Source: Candidatus Woesearchaeota archaeon (lineage in GTDB: Archaea; Nanobdellota; Nanobdellia; Woesearchaeales; GW2011-AR4). Taken from it: a stretch of 64,000 bases of DNA. Positions within the stretch are counted from its first letter, which is position 1; every line of letters begins with the position of its first letter. The position numbers were made by a program, and so were the translations under genes. This document shows, in pieces, positions 29,167-37,158 of the stretch. The notes under the pieces were generated by a model. That model saw only the letters and a list, made by a program, of their open reading frames with translations. It was not told the DNA's origin and made no database searches. The stretch lies in NCBI GenBank assembly GCA_016185755.1, contig JACPMX010000004.1:62001-126000 (forward strand), in the 5' to 3' direction.

Positions 29167-29245
29167 ATGGGCCCAAGGAGAAATAAACCAGCTGTTCCGT
29201 CAGTTGAGTGCGGAATCAAGTGCAATCTACGATTGCACGGATAAA

Positions 29246-29317
29246 TGGGCCCAAGGAGAATTGAACTCCTGCCTTAACCCTGTGAAGGTTATGTCCTAGC
29301 CACTAGACCATGGGCCC
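29246..29317 (-). tRNA. tRNA-Val(CAC)
   Basis: GGGCCCA/TGGGCCC acceptor, TAACC-TTCACAG-GGTTA anticodon arm, AGGAG-TTCAATT-CTCCT T-arm; no encoded CCA. Confidence 0.9.
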
Positions 29318-29353
29318 TCAAGAATAGTTTATTTGATTAATTTATAAAATTTT

Positions 29354-29412
29354 CAATCCGCTTTGCAAATCTTGTGCTCGGAGGCATTAAACCTCCTTGC
29401 CCATATATTTTA
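29354..29412. repeat. Two-hairpin repeat element, copy A
   Basis: + strand GC-TTT-GC ... CTC-GGAGG-CATTAAA-CCTCC-TTGCCCATATATTT. Confidence 0.6.
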
Positions 29413-29540
29413 TCAACGGGTTACCTCAATCACAGTACAGAAAGAGGTCGTTCTAAGTTTTTTGAAATTTTTTATTTTTTAATGCGTTTTTTTATTTTAA
29501 TTTTTGTTAATGGCAAATTTGATATGAATATAAATAAAAT

Positions 29541-30188
29541 TTATTCATCAGTCTTCACATTTCTTTTCGCAATCTTGTCCCTTATCTCGTTGGCATACTT
29601 GTGCGCTAAATGCAAAGGCTCCGGCAGCTTGTGCGGAAACCTTATGCATTCCTTGGCTATTTCAACGCTTGTCTTCAGGCTTATTTTATGCCCGGGGCTC
29701 ACGTAAATCGGCTTTGAATGCTGCCTGGAAACAAGCATTTCCGCCCTTGCTTCCTTGTCGATGTAAACTACGCCCCCTTTGGATTCTCCTGCAAGGAGCT
29801 GTTTCGCAGTTCCTATTGAAGCCTGCTCGAGCAGAACCCCCATGTGCGACGCCAGCCCAAGCCTTCTTGGGTGCGAAATCCCATGCCCGTCAAAAATCAT
29901 GATGTCAGGCCTGTTTTCCAGCTTTGCATAAGCTTCCGCTATCGCAGGGCCTTCCCTGTACGCAAGAAATCCTTTCAGGTAAGGCACTTTGGCCCTTGAA
30001 ACTGAATAAACTTTTTCCTTCAAAGACATCGTCTTGTAGTCGCACACGGCAATCGCGGCTATTATTTCTTCGCCATTGTAGGAGCAGTCAGCACCTCCAA
30101 TAAGCTCCAGCTTTTCAAAAGAGTCGCTTGTGACTACTTTTTTAGCCAGCTTCAGTTGCTCCTCTTTTAGCCTATTGAAGTCTATCAT
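29541..30188 (-). CDS. nfi: Endonuclease V
   Basis: GGADCSY, PYLKGFLAYREGPA, DGHGISHPRRLGLASHMGV. Confidence 0.92.
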   Translation of the reverse strand: MIDFNRLKEEQLKLAKKVVTSDSFEKLELIGGADCSYNGEEIIAAIAVCDYKTMSLKEKVYSVSRAKVPYLKGFLAYREGPAIAEAYAKLENRPDIMIFDGHGISHPRRLGLASHMGVLLEQASIGTAKQLLAGESKGGVVYIDKEARAEMLVSRQHSKPIYVSPGHKISLKTSVEIAKECIRFPHKLPEPLHLAHKYANEIRDKIAKRNVKTDE

Positions 30189-30230
30189 AAAAGAAAAAGG
30201 TGTAAAAGCCTTATTTAAAATTTTTTGCTG

Positions 30231-30494
30231 TCATTTCTTTATAACCCCAAAAATATACAGGATAATAACGCCGGATATCACCAGCAGAATCAGGATTGGA
30301 ATGCTTATCAGCTCCTTCCTTATGTTTTCAGCCTCTTGATGTATCTTGTGCTCGAAAGCTGTTATCTCGTGCAGCGCATTAAGGGCTTCATGGTGCTTCA
30401 GGCCCCTTTTCAGAAGGTAATTCTCAATATGCTCGAGGGAAAGCCCTCTTTCAAAAGCTTCCTTTCCCCATTTTATAAGATGTTCATGCGGCAT
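30231..30494 (-). CDS. Small C-terminally anchored membrane protein
   Basis: Ends ISIPILILLVISGVIILYIFGVIKK; SD-like GAGGTGA upstream. Confidence 0.6.
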   Translation of the reverse strand: MPHEHLIKWGKEAFERGLSLEHIENYLLKRGLKHHEALNALHEITAFEHKIHQEAENIRKELISIPILILLVISGVIILYIFGVIKK

Positions 30495-30501
30495 GATTAG
30501 G

Positions 30502-30598
30502 AACCCTTTATCACCTCTTTTGTTTTAAAGGGTTTGGCCCCCCTTGTTCGGTTTATACGTGGGGGTGGTTTGAGAAGAAATCGCTTCCAGGGGGCCAA
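30502..30598 (-). promoter_or_regulatory. Structured 5' leader candidate
   Basis: TTGGCCCCC/GGGGGCCAA 9-bp stem (30534-30542/30590-30598) and AACCCTTTA/TAAAGGGTT 9-bp stem (30502-30510/30526-30534) with the SD complement in the loop. Confidence 0.45.
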
Positions 30599-30640
30599 TG
30601 AAGAGACTAAGTTTTTTAAATTATTTGATTTTCACCTTCT

Positions 30641-30715
30641 TTTTAATCTGTGCTTCGCACAAATTTTACTGCTCGGTGGCATCCGACCACCTCGCCTATG
30701 CATTTAACGATTATT
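30641..30715. repeat. Two-hairpin repeat element, copy B
   Basis: + strand GTGC-TTC-GCAC ... CTC-GGTGG-CATCCGA-CCACC-TCGCCTATGCATTT. Confidence 0.6.
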
Positions 30716-30719
30716 GATT

Positions 30720-31130
30720 TTATCTTACCAATGATTTTGCCGGTTTTCTCATCTCTCTTATCCAAAGCAGCCCTATATGCTGCAAATCCTTGTTTAGCTT
30801 GTCGCTTATCCTGTAAGTTTTCTTGTAAAGGTCGTAATCCACAAGCCCCATGCTTTTCATCGGGGTCAAAATCCTGTCGTAAAACTGCCTTTTGTTGTAT
30901 GAGACCTTGACTTTCTTACCCTTGTACGGAGGTTCATCTATCAAGTCCGTTATCAGGCTGCCTTCATGAAGCTTAGTTGCAAACAAAGACATCTCTGTCT
31001 TGCCAATCTCGCCGCCGTTGTCCTTCATCATCTCCATGAGCAGCTTGGCAACAATTATCTGCTGCTTTGTCGCAAATATTACCTCATAAATGTCTTCAGG
31101 TAGGTTAAACCTGTCAAACAGTATAACCAT
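30720..31130 (-). CDS. Winged-HTH-like protein
   Basis: KQQIIVAKLLMEMMKDNGGEIGKTEMSLFATKLHEGSLITDL...ILTPMKSMGLVDYD. Confidence 0.55.
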   Translation of the reverse strand: MVILFDRFNLPEDIYEVIFATKQQIIVAKLLMEMMKDNGGEIGKTEMSLFATKLHEGSLITDLIDEPPYKGKKVKVSYNKRQFYDRILTPMKSMGLVDYDLYKKTYRISDKLNKDLQHIGLLWIREMRKPAKSLVR

Positions 31131-31277
31131 TTCAAAAGAGAAGTTGAACAGGTATATAAATGTTTCGATTTTAGATACTAGTATAGGAAAAGGTATATTG
31201 AAATTTGAGTCTATTTACTAGCCATAAAACAATTGGCTTGGGTTAATTTTTTAAATAAAGATGCGTGCCTATGAGCC

Positions 31278-31643
31278 ATGACATTGTACCATGCAACTCC
31301 TGCAGATAACTTAGATAGTGTATTAACAGATGGAATCTTGCCGAGCTACGATACTGAATTGAGTGCTCCGATTATTTGGGCGGCTGACTCTCCATTGGTC
31401 GCGCTCGCTAAAGCATACGAGATGGAAGTAATAAGAACAAACCAGGCCATAAGATCAGGATTTTACCGTGAATTGCCACCTAAATTTGCAATATTCTATA
31501 TTGATTCTTCCATAATACATGGCCATTCATGGCGTGAAAATTGCTATCTGGTATTTGAAACTGTACCGCCAACCGCAATAAGGCATGTACAAGAAGAAAC
31601 ATTAGAGACAGCCGCTTTATTATACCCATTTTTTTCTGATTAA
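31278..31643 (+). CDS. ADP-ribosyltransferase-fold-like small protein
   Basis: LYHATPADNLDSVLTDGILPS resembles the H-T...GL N-terminus of DarT/KptA-type ART folds. Confidence 0.45.
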   Translation: MTLYHATPADNLDSVLTDGILPSYDTELSAPIIWAADSPLVALAKAYEMEVIRTNQAIRSGFYRELPPKFAIFYIDSSIIHGHSWRENCYLVFETVPPTAIRHVQEETLETAALLYPFFSD

Positions 31644-31672
31644 CTGCTTCCAAAAAACCCCTTCAAAACCAT

Positions 31673-32032
31673 TTATTTCACAAACTCGACATTCTCAAAA
31701 TTTTCAAATCCTTCGTCACCTGTCAGAAATATTAAATTTTTATCCTTTGCCAAAACATAGCCAACACAATCTATGAATGAGAATTTTTTATTTTTGTTGT
31801 TAAATCTGAATTTCATTGCTGCCTTTATAATTTCAGCATCTACCAGCATAGCACTCTGTTTTAGTTTTTCATGCCAAGTTTCAGCTGCCTCAGCATTTTT
31901 CTTGAGCAATGAATAGTACAACTCCCCCACATTCAGGATAGAAGTTACTATTTCTTCTTCCTTATACTTCTCGTAGTTTTTATTATCTTCAATAATTTCT
32001 ATTATGGAATAAGTGTCGAAAAAATATTTCAT
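31673..32032 (-). CDS. vapC: VapC-like PIN-domain toxin
   Basis: MKYFFDTYSIIEI...EEEIVTSILNVGELYYSLL...FSFIDCVGYVLAKDKNLIFLTGDEGF. Confidence 0.85.
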   Translation of the reverse strand: MKYFFDTYSIIEIIEDNKNYEKYKEEEIVTSILNVGELYYSLLKKNAEAAETWHEKLKQSAMLVDAEIIKAAMKFRFNNKNKKFSFIDCVGYVLAKDKNLIFLTGDEGFENFENVEFVK

Positions 32033-32034
32033 TT

Positions 32035-32265
32035 TCAGAAAAATTTGCTGTCCAATTCCTCATCAACTTCTTTTAGAAGTTCTTTTGTGTTTAATTTCAA
32101 TTTAAGCTTGCCAAATATATCTTTCACCTTTAATGTTTTGACTGGAGTGATAACTACCTTGACTTTCTGGTCAACATGCAAGCCTTCCTTTTTAATGTCT
32201 TCTTTGGGTATAATAACCCCTATAGAATTTCCCCAGACTTTAAGTCTCGTTTCGTGCTCTATCAT
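32035..32265 (-). CDS. vapB: AbrB-family antitoxin (VapB-like)
   Basis: RLKVWGNSIGVIIPKEDIKKEGLHVDQKVKVVI. Confidence 0.85.
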   Translation of the reverse strand: MIEHETRLKVWGNSIGVIIPKEDIKKEGLHVDQKVKVVITPVKTLKVKDIFGKLKLKLNTKELLKEVDEELDSKFF

Positions 32266-32308
32266 TGTATATCTCTAGTTATACGGTATAACTAATATAA
32301 ATAACTTC

Positions 32309-34177
32309 CTATTTTTTATCAAAAAATTCCCTTAGGGTCTCTTCATAATCAAGGCTGACCTCCATATCCCAGTCTTCCGGAAAGCATTCGTAATAATTTC
32401 TCCATGCATATCTCTCATCCAGGAATATGATTGCTCCTTTGTCAGTTTCTGACCTGATGCAGCGGCCAGCATTCTGCAGGCATTTTGTAATGGCCGGCAG
32501 CACATACCCATATTCAAACCCTTTCCCGAACTTGTCGTCATAGTACTCTATCAGCAGCCTTGCTTCCACATCAGGCTTGTTCAACGGCAATCCTACAATT
32601 ATGACAGCCTGCAAAACACCCGGCATGTCTATTCCCTCCCCAAAAGAGCCTGTTGAAGTGCCAAGAAGCACCGCTCCTTTATGGGCTTTAAATGCTGTAA
32701 GCAGGTTTTCCTTTTCTGTCTTTGCCATTGCTGCTTTCTCTGCAAAAACCGGCTTTTTGGCTTCCTTGCCAAGGAATTCAGAAATATTTTGCATCAGGTC
32801 ATAGCTTGGGAAAAAAATTGCTGTATTGCCATCAACAAGGTTGACTATGTCTCCGCATACTTTTGCTATCTCTGCATATTGCCTGTGGCTTCTTTCTGCA
32901 AATTTTGTGGTTGTCTTGGGTATTACCAAGTTCAGCCTGTTTTTCTTGGGAAACGGGCTCTTGTATTCTTTCTCGACAACATCATTAAAGCCAAGAATGT
33001 CCCTGTACATTTCAGTTGGTGTCAAAGTCCCTGACATCAGGACAGTAGAATGGCTTTTCCCGATCACTTCCCTTGCAGCTATTGAAGGGTCCAGGCACCT
33101 GTAAGCCAGGCTTATTTTCAGTTTCTTGTCAGTTTCTTTGGCAAGGATCCTTCCAAATCCTATGTCAGGCCCAAGCCAGGCCTCTAAAAATTTTGCAATG
33201 CCGAGCACGAAGCTCTTTTTCTGCTTGTCCCTTATATCCTCTCCAATGAACGAAAGCTCTGCAAGCACATCGTCATAATTCTTGCTCCTGCTTATTGCAT
33301 CAACAAAGTCATTCCTGCTCACGGTCCCTTCAGCATCTATATCCTTGCCAATCTCAAAAAGGGCATTCTCCACAATATCGAGATTTTCAACAGTTTCATC
33401 ATAGCCCAGTCTTCCAGCTTCCTTCTTCGCGTTTTCAACAGCAAAGCTCGAGGTTTTCTGGGTTAGCAACTCCCTTATCCTTGTCGGAAGATTATGGGCC
33501 TCGTCAACTATCAATATTGCCTTGTCAAGCTCTTTTTTTATCTTGAGAAGAAAGCTGTCCCTTATCCCGCTGTTGAAGATGTAGTAATAGTCAGCTATGA
33601 TGACTTTTGCATTTCCTGCTGTCAAAGTTGCCAGCTCGTAAGGGCACATTGATTTCTTTTTTGCCTGCTCCGTGTACTCATGCACATGGCATGGACCTAT
33701 TATCCTCAATTCCTCAATTGCCTGCATAGCGCCTATAGTAGGCTGCGAAGTGGGCTTTCTTGTGTTTATGTAGAATTCGCACTTGCTTTCCTCCCTTAGC
33801 GACTTGCAGTACTCATGGAAAGAGCCGTTTGCCATTGCCTGCACTTCATTTTGGAGGCACATCCATTTCTTGCCTATTATATCAGCGCACTCAATTTCAA
33901 CCCCAAGCTTCTGCTTTATCTGCCTCAAAGTATCCACCACAATCCTGTGCTGGGTCTGCCTTGATGTGAGGAAGAAAATTGTCAAATTGTTTTTCATTGC
34001 CAATGGAAGTGCAGGTGCCAAAACAGAAATTGTCTTGCCTATCCCGGTTGGCGCATGCATTATTATGTGCTTTTTTCCTGAAATCGCATTGTAGACATCA
34101 GAAATCATATTGCCCTGCACATCCCTTATCTTGGAATATGGAAAATATATTTCCTTCTGGAGTTCCTCATCAAGCAT
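32309..34177 (-). CDS. XPD/Rad3/DinG-like superfamily 2 helicase
   Basis: HAPTGIGKTISVLAPAL, VDEAHNLP, GTLTPTEMYRDILG, QNAGRCIRSETDKG; start placed at the MLDEELQ Met because the upstream 35 codons are repeat copy C. Confidence 0.85.
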   Translation of the reverse strand: MLDEELQKEIYFPYSKIRDVQGNMISDVYNAISGKKHIIMHAPTGIGKTISVLAPALPLAMKNNLTIFFLTSRQTQHRIVVDTLRQIKQKLGVEIECADIIGKKWMCLQNEVQAMANGSFHEYCKSLREESKCEFYINTRKPTSQPTIGAMQAIEELRIIGPCHVHEYTEQAKKKSMCPYELATLTAGNAKVIIADYYYIFNSGIRDSFLLKIKKELDKAILIVDEAHNLPTRIRELLTQKTSSFAVENAKKEAGRLGYDETVENLDIVENALFEIGKDIDAEGTVSRNDFVDAISRSKNYDDVLAELSFIGEDIRDKQKKSFVLGIAKFLEAWLGPDIGFGRILAKETDKKLKISLAYRCLDPSIAAREVIGKSHSTVLMSGTLTPTEMYRDILGFNDVVEKEYKSPFPKKNRLNLVIPKTTTKFAERSHRQYAEIAKVCGDIVNLVDGNTAIFFPSYDLMQNISEFLGKEAKKPVFAEKAAMAKTEKENLLTAFKAHKGAVLLGTSTGSFGEGIDMPGVLQAVIIVGLPLNKPDVEARLLIEYYDDKFGKGFEYGYVLPAITKCLQNAGRCIRSETDKGAIIFLDERYAWRNYYECFPEDWDMEVSLDYEETLREFFDKK

Positions 34178-34220
34178 GAATATGGGTGTAAGTTTCTCTT
34201 TAAATGGTTTATTAAACGGA

Positions 34221-34285
34221 TTTTTAATCCGCCTTCGGCAAAAGTTACTCTCGCATGGCATTAAACCATGCTCGCCATACATTTA
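34221..34285. repeat. Two-hairpin repeat element, copy C
   Basis: + strand GCC-TTC-GGC ... CTC-GCATGG-CATTAAA-CCATGC-TCGCCATACATTT. Confidence 0.6.
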
Positions 34286-34370
34286 CCACTCCAAAAAGCT
34301 CAACAAAAAAGAAAGATTTAAATAAAGAAAGTTAAAGGGTTTAACGATAATCAAAAAGGTGAAATGAAAG

Positions 34371-35387
34371 ATGGGTATATTAGGATTTACCGGTGAAAGA
34401 TTAAAGCATGCAATAAGCTATACGCCAACTTTCATAAAACTTTCTCAGTTTAAGAATGCAAGGGCATACACTTGGGAGTACAAAGCAGAACATTCTTTAG
34501 AAGCAGAAGAAGAGCATATAATAAAGCACCTTGTGACAATTGGTTTACTAGACCAAACTAGGTACGCAAGACAGGAACGAATAGCAGAGCAGGATGCAAT
34601 AAAGGAAGGGATGGACCAACTATTCTTCTACCATCATGTTCTTAAGACAACTCATCATTTTGCAGATGCGCTAGAAAAATTCATTGTTGAGGCTAATAAA
34701 AGAGATCCAAATGACAATTTCAGGAAAAGAGTAGATGAAATGTCCAGAAGAATACTTAAAAAGATTTTTCAGGACGTAAAAATTGCAGAATCAGAGGAAG
34801 ACAGCGACATGAGGTTTGCCATGAGTGAATTGAATGAAGCGCTTTCTAAAGGATCAGGACGCATAACAGATAACATCAGAACAGCATTCAAGAAAAAAGG
34901 AGTGCACTCAAGGATAGAGTCATTGCTCATGAAGCGTGCAATGAGAAAAGGAGTAAGAATTGAGCATGCAAACTGGAGAATGCTAGAAAAGCACTCCAAT
35001 GAAATGGAAGGAATAACTAAGGAGATTGGACCTGGTGCAAAACCAGAGACATTTACAAGGGCTTTGAATAGATTTGAAAGAATTTTAGCTGAAAGCGAAC
35101 AGGAGTTGGTGCAGATTTTCGTAACATCCCATCAAGTTATAAGAAGAGTCTTGATATTGATGGCCATAATCCTATCAAAGGAAGAATTGTTTCAAGGAGA
35201 GACAGCTGAGTGGATAGCAAAGCATTACACTCCGGAAGTTCAAACGCAGAAAGTAAGGGTTAAGATTAAAAAGCTTGCGGATACTCTTGCAGAGAAGCTT
35301 CGCTTAATCGAAAATGGCCTGAATACGCACCTTAAAGAGCTAAATTCATTAGAGCGCCAATTCAGAAGGGAAGAAGCAGAAGCATAA
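34371..35387 (+). CDS. Uncharacterized helical/coiled-coil protein
   Basis: Long ORF with SD AAGGTGA upstream. Confidence 0.7.
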   Translation: MGILGFTGERLKHAISYTPTFIKLSQFKNARAYTWEYKAEHSLEAEEEHIIKHLVTIGLLDQTRYARQERIAEQDAIKEGMDQLFFYHHVLKTTHHFADALEKFIVEANKRDPNDNFRKRVDEMSRRILKKIFQDVKIAESEEDSDMRFAMSELNEALSKGSGRITDNIRTAFKKKGVHSRIESLLMKRAMRKGVRIEHANWRMLEKHSNEMEGITKEIGPGAKPETFTRALNRFERILAESEQELVQIFVTSHQVIRRVLILMAIILSKEELFQGETAEWIAKHYTPEVQTQKVRVKIKKLADTLAEKLRLIENGLNTHLKELNSLERQFRREEAEA

Positions 35388-35415
35388 ATCTAATCAAATA
35401 AAGAGGTTTCTTAAA

Positions 35416-35790
35416 ATGATGCAGATGCGCGACTGGATTTCCGGCCTAGTCGGAGCGGTAATTTTTCTTCTGGGGTTGCTGCCGATGCTGGGCAAGTTCA
35501 CTTTCCTCAACGAGTGGCCTGTTCCAATTTTGATATGGATTGTTGCAGGGGCCGGATTGTACCTTGCAATGAACTCAATAATAGAAATCACAAACAGCAA
35601 CATAATAGGCTGGTGGTCTTTTGGCGTGGCAATCACTGTCCTGGTAATCGGATTATTCCCGTTGTTTCATTCTTTCGGCATAGGCCCTGCATGGTTCCAG
35701 TTCAACTGGCTCAACAGGGCAGCTTACAATATAATTTTCATAATAGAAGGGGTATTTCTTATGATAGCTACCTTTGCTATGGAATTGTAA
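35416..35790 (+). CDS. Small polytopic membrane protein
   Basis: Hydrophobic segments. Confidence 0.65.
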   Translation: MMQMRDWISGLVGAVIFLLGLLPMLGKFTFLNEWPVPILIWIVAGAGLYLAMNSIIEITNSNIIGWWSFGVAITVLVIGLFPLFHSFGIGPAWFQFNWLNRAAYNIIFIIEGVFLMIATFAMEL

Positions 35791-35800
35791 AAAAGAAAAT

Positions 35801-35938
35801 TTATTTTGCGCAGAACGGGTTTGCTATTGTGGTATAATTGACCCACAGGTATGCCAATATCAGTCCCAGCACGACACCGAAAACAAACAGCATCACGGGG
35901 TGGGTTACTATTCCTTTTTTGCTTTTGAAAATTTTCAT
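35801..35938 (-). CDS. 45-aa membrane microprotein (not in ORF track)
   Basis: MKIFKSKKGIVTHPVMLFVFGVVLGLILAYLWVNYTTIANPFCAK; SD GGTGAT upstream. Confidence 0.7.
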   Translation of the reverse strand: MKIFKSKKGIVTHPVMLFVFGVVLGLILAYLWVNYTTIANPFCAK

Positions 35939-35955
35939 GTTATCACCTTTTTAGC

Positions 35956-36090
35956 CTATTTGCAAAACGGATTTGGGAATGACAGGTAGTTTATCCATAC
36001 GTAGGCTGCGACCAGCCCGAGCAGGAACGTCAGGAACATCATCATTGCCGGATGCTGTATGAATCCCTGTTTTTTATCAAAAATTTTCAT
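35956..36090 (-). CDS. 44-aa membrane microprotein, paralogue of previous (not in ORF track)
   Basis: MKIFDKKQGFIQHPAMMMFLTFLLGLVAAYVWINYLSFPNPFCK. Confidence 0.7.
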   Translation of the reverse strand: MKIFDKKQGFIQHPAMMMFLTFLLGLVAAYVWINYLSFPNPFCK

Positions 36091-36195
36091 TTAGTAATTT
36101 CTGAAAAAGCCTGTATTTAAACATTTCGATTTTTATCTGGAAATTTTTGGTTTTCAACAACTTTTATAAATAATAGCTGTTGTTCTACTAAGTAT

Positions 36196-36310
36196 GCGCC
36201 AGTAGCTCAGCTTGGATAGAGCGACAGCCTTCTATCTGCTGAGGGCCGAGAGCTGAGAAGTATTTGTATCTTCGTTCACTAGGTCGGGGGTTCGAATCCT
36301 CCCTGGCGCG
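36196..36310 (+). tRNA. tRNA-Arg(TCT), intron-containing (two putative introns)
   Basis: GCGCCAG...CTGGCGC acceptor, GCTC/GAGC D-stem, ACAGC-CTTCTA 5' anticodon half, GGGGG-TTCGAAT-CCTCC T-arm; 40 extra nt, and splicing 36256-36279 restores GCTGT-AGGTC. Confidence 0.75.
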
Positions 36311-37130
36311 TTTTTTTATATAATATAAATGGATTTAGCTTTCCAGCTAGGATTTGTTTCCTTTGCTCTAGTGAGGTATTAGGTGGACAAAATCCGTGCT
36401 TTTTCCATATTAAATATTTTGAACTAAGTCGAGGGTTATTAATTCCTATAATAGAAATCCATTTTTCAATGTTATCTTTGCCTGATAAATACAAAGAATG
36501 TGTTTCATAACAAATATTAAATCTTTTATCAAAGTTTTTTTCATTTAATATGAGATTAGCATTAAACCCGAATTCCGCCAGTATAGTATTCAACTGGCAA
36601 ATGATGCTTTTACTTTTTAAAGAGCATTTTATAACTGGATAATTATGAATGTATTTTTTATTTTTAAATGATAAGCTGAAATCAGTTCCTGCAAGACCAC
36701 GGATAAAGGCAGATTTTATAGATTCATTAGATTCTATTATTAATTGAGGAATTTGAATTTTTGAAGCCTTGTTTCCAATTGGTATCAAAAAATTTGAATT
36801 CATAAAAGTTACAATAGATTTCGAGCATTTAACTGCATTAAAATAATTTAATTTCTTATTTTTTCTGATTGATAGTTTAGCATTAAACAATTTTTTAAAA
36901 AGCGGGTTTATAACTTTATTAAAATAGTCCATATCCTCTGTAAAATTACAAGTTATAGTTAATGAATAGAAATTTGAATCATTTCTAACTTGGTGAGCAA
37001 GATGCCCATCGCCAATTACTATGCCTGTAAATTCTGCTAGGTTTTCGTTTAAATATTTAGGCAAAGAGATTTTTGAATATTTATCTTTAATACTTGGCAA
37101 TATATCCAAATTTAGCTGTTCCATTTTCAA
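36279..37130 (-). CDS. LAGLIDADG-like homing endonuclease-type protein
   Basis: LAEFTGIVIGDGHLAHQ and KSAFIRGLAGTDFSLSF motifs; C-terminal GGFEPPT tail is read-through into the tRNA. Confidence 0.75.
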   Translation of the reverse strand: MKMEQLNLDILPSIKDKYSKISLPKYLNENLAEFTGIVIGDGHLAHQVRNDSNFYSLTITCNFTEDMDYFNKVINPLFKKLFNAKLSIRKNKKLNYFNAVKCSKSIVTFMNSNFLIPIGNKASKIQIPQLIIESNESIKSAFIRGLAGTDFSLSFKNKKYIHNYPVIKCSLKSKSIICQLNTILAEFGFNANLILNEKNFDKRFNICYETHSLYLSGKDNIEKWISIIGINNPRLSSKYLIWKKHGFCPPNTSLEQRKQILAGKLNPFILYKKTRQGGFEPPT

Positions 37131-37158
37131 CCAACCTACAAAGTTTTTGTTTTTTTAC

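Noticed and set aside
34178-34282. N-terminal extension MYGEHGLMPCESNFCRRRIKNPFNKPFKEKLTPIF of the helicase ORF
   Set aside because: This segment is mostly repeat copy C and has no helicase similarity; the Met at 34177 is a better start.
36279-36310. C-terminal GGFEPPT of the LAGLIDADG ORF as a real conserved motif
   Set aside because: It is simply the reverse reading of the tRNA T-arm/acceptor (GGGTTCGAATCC), a well-known annotation artefact.
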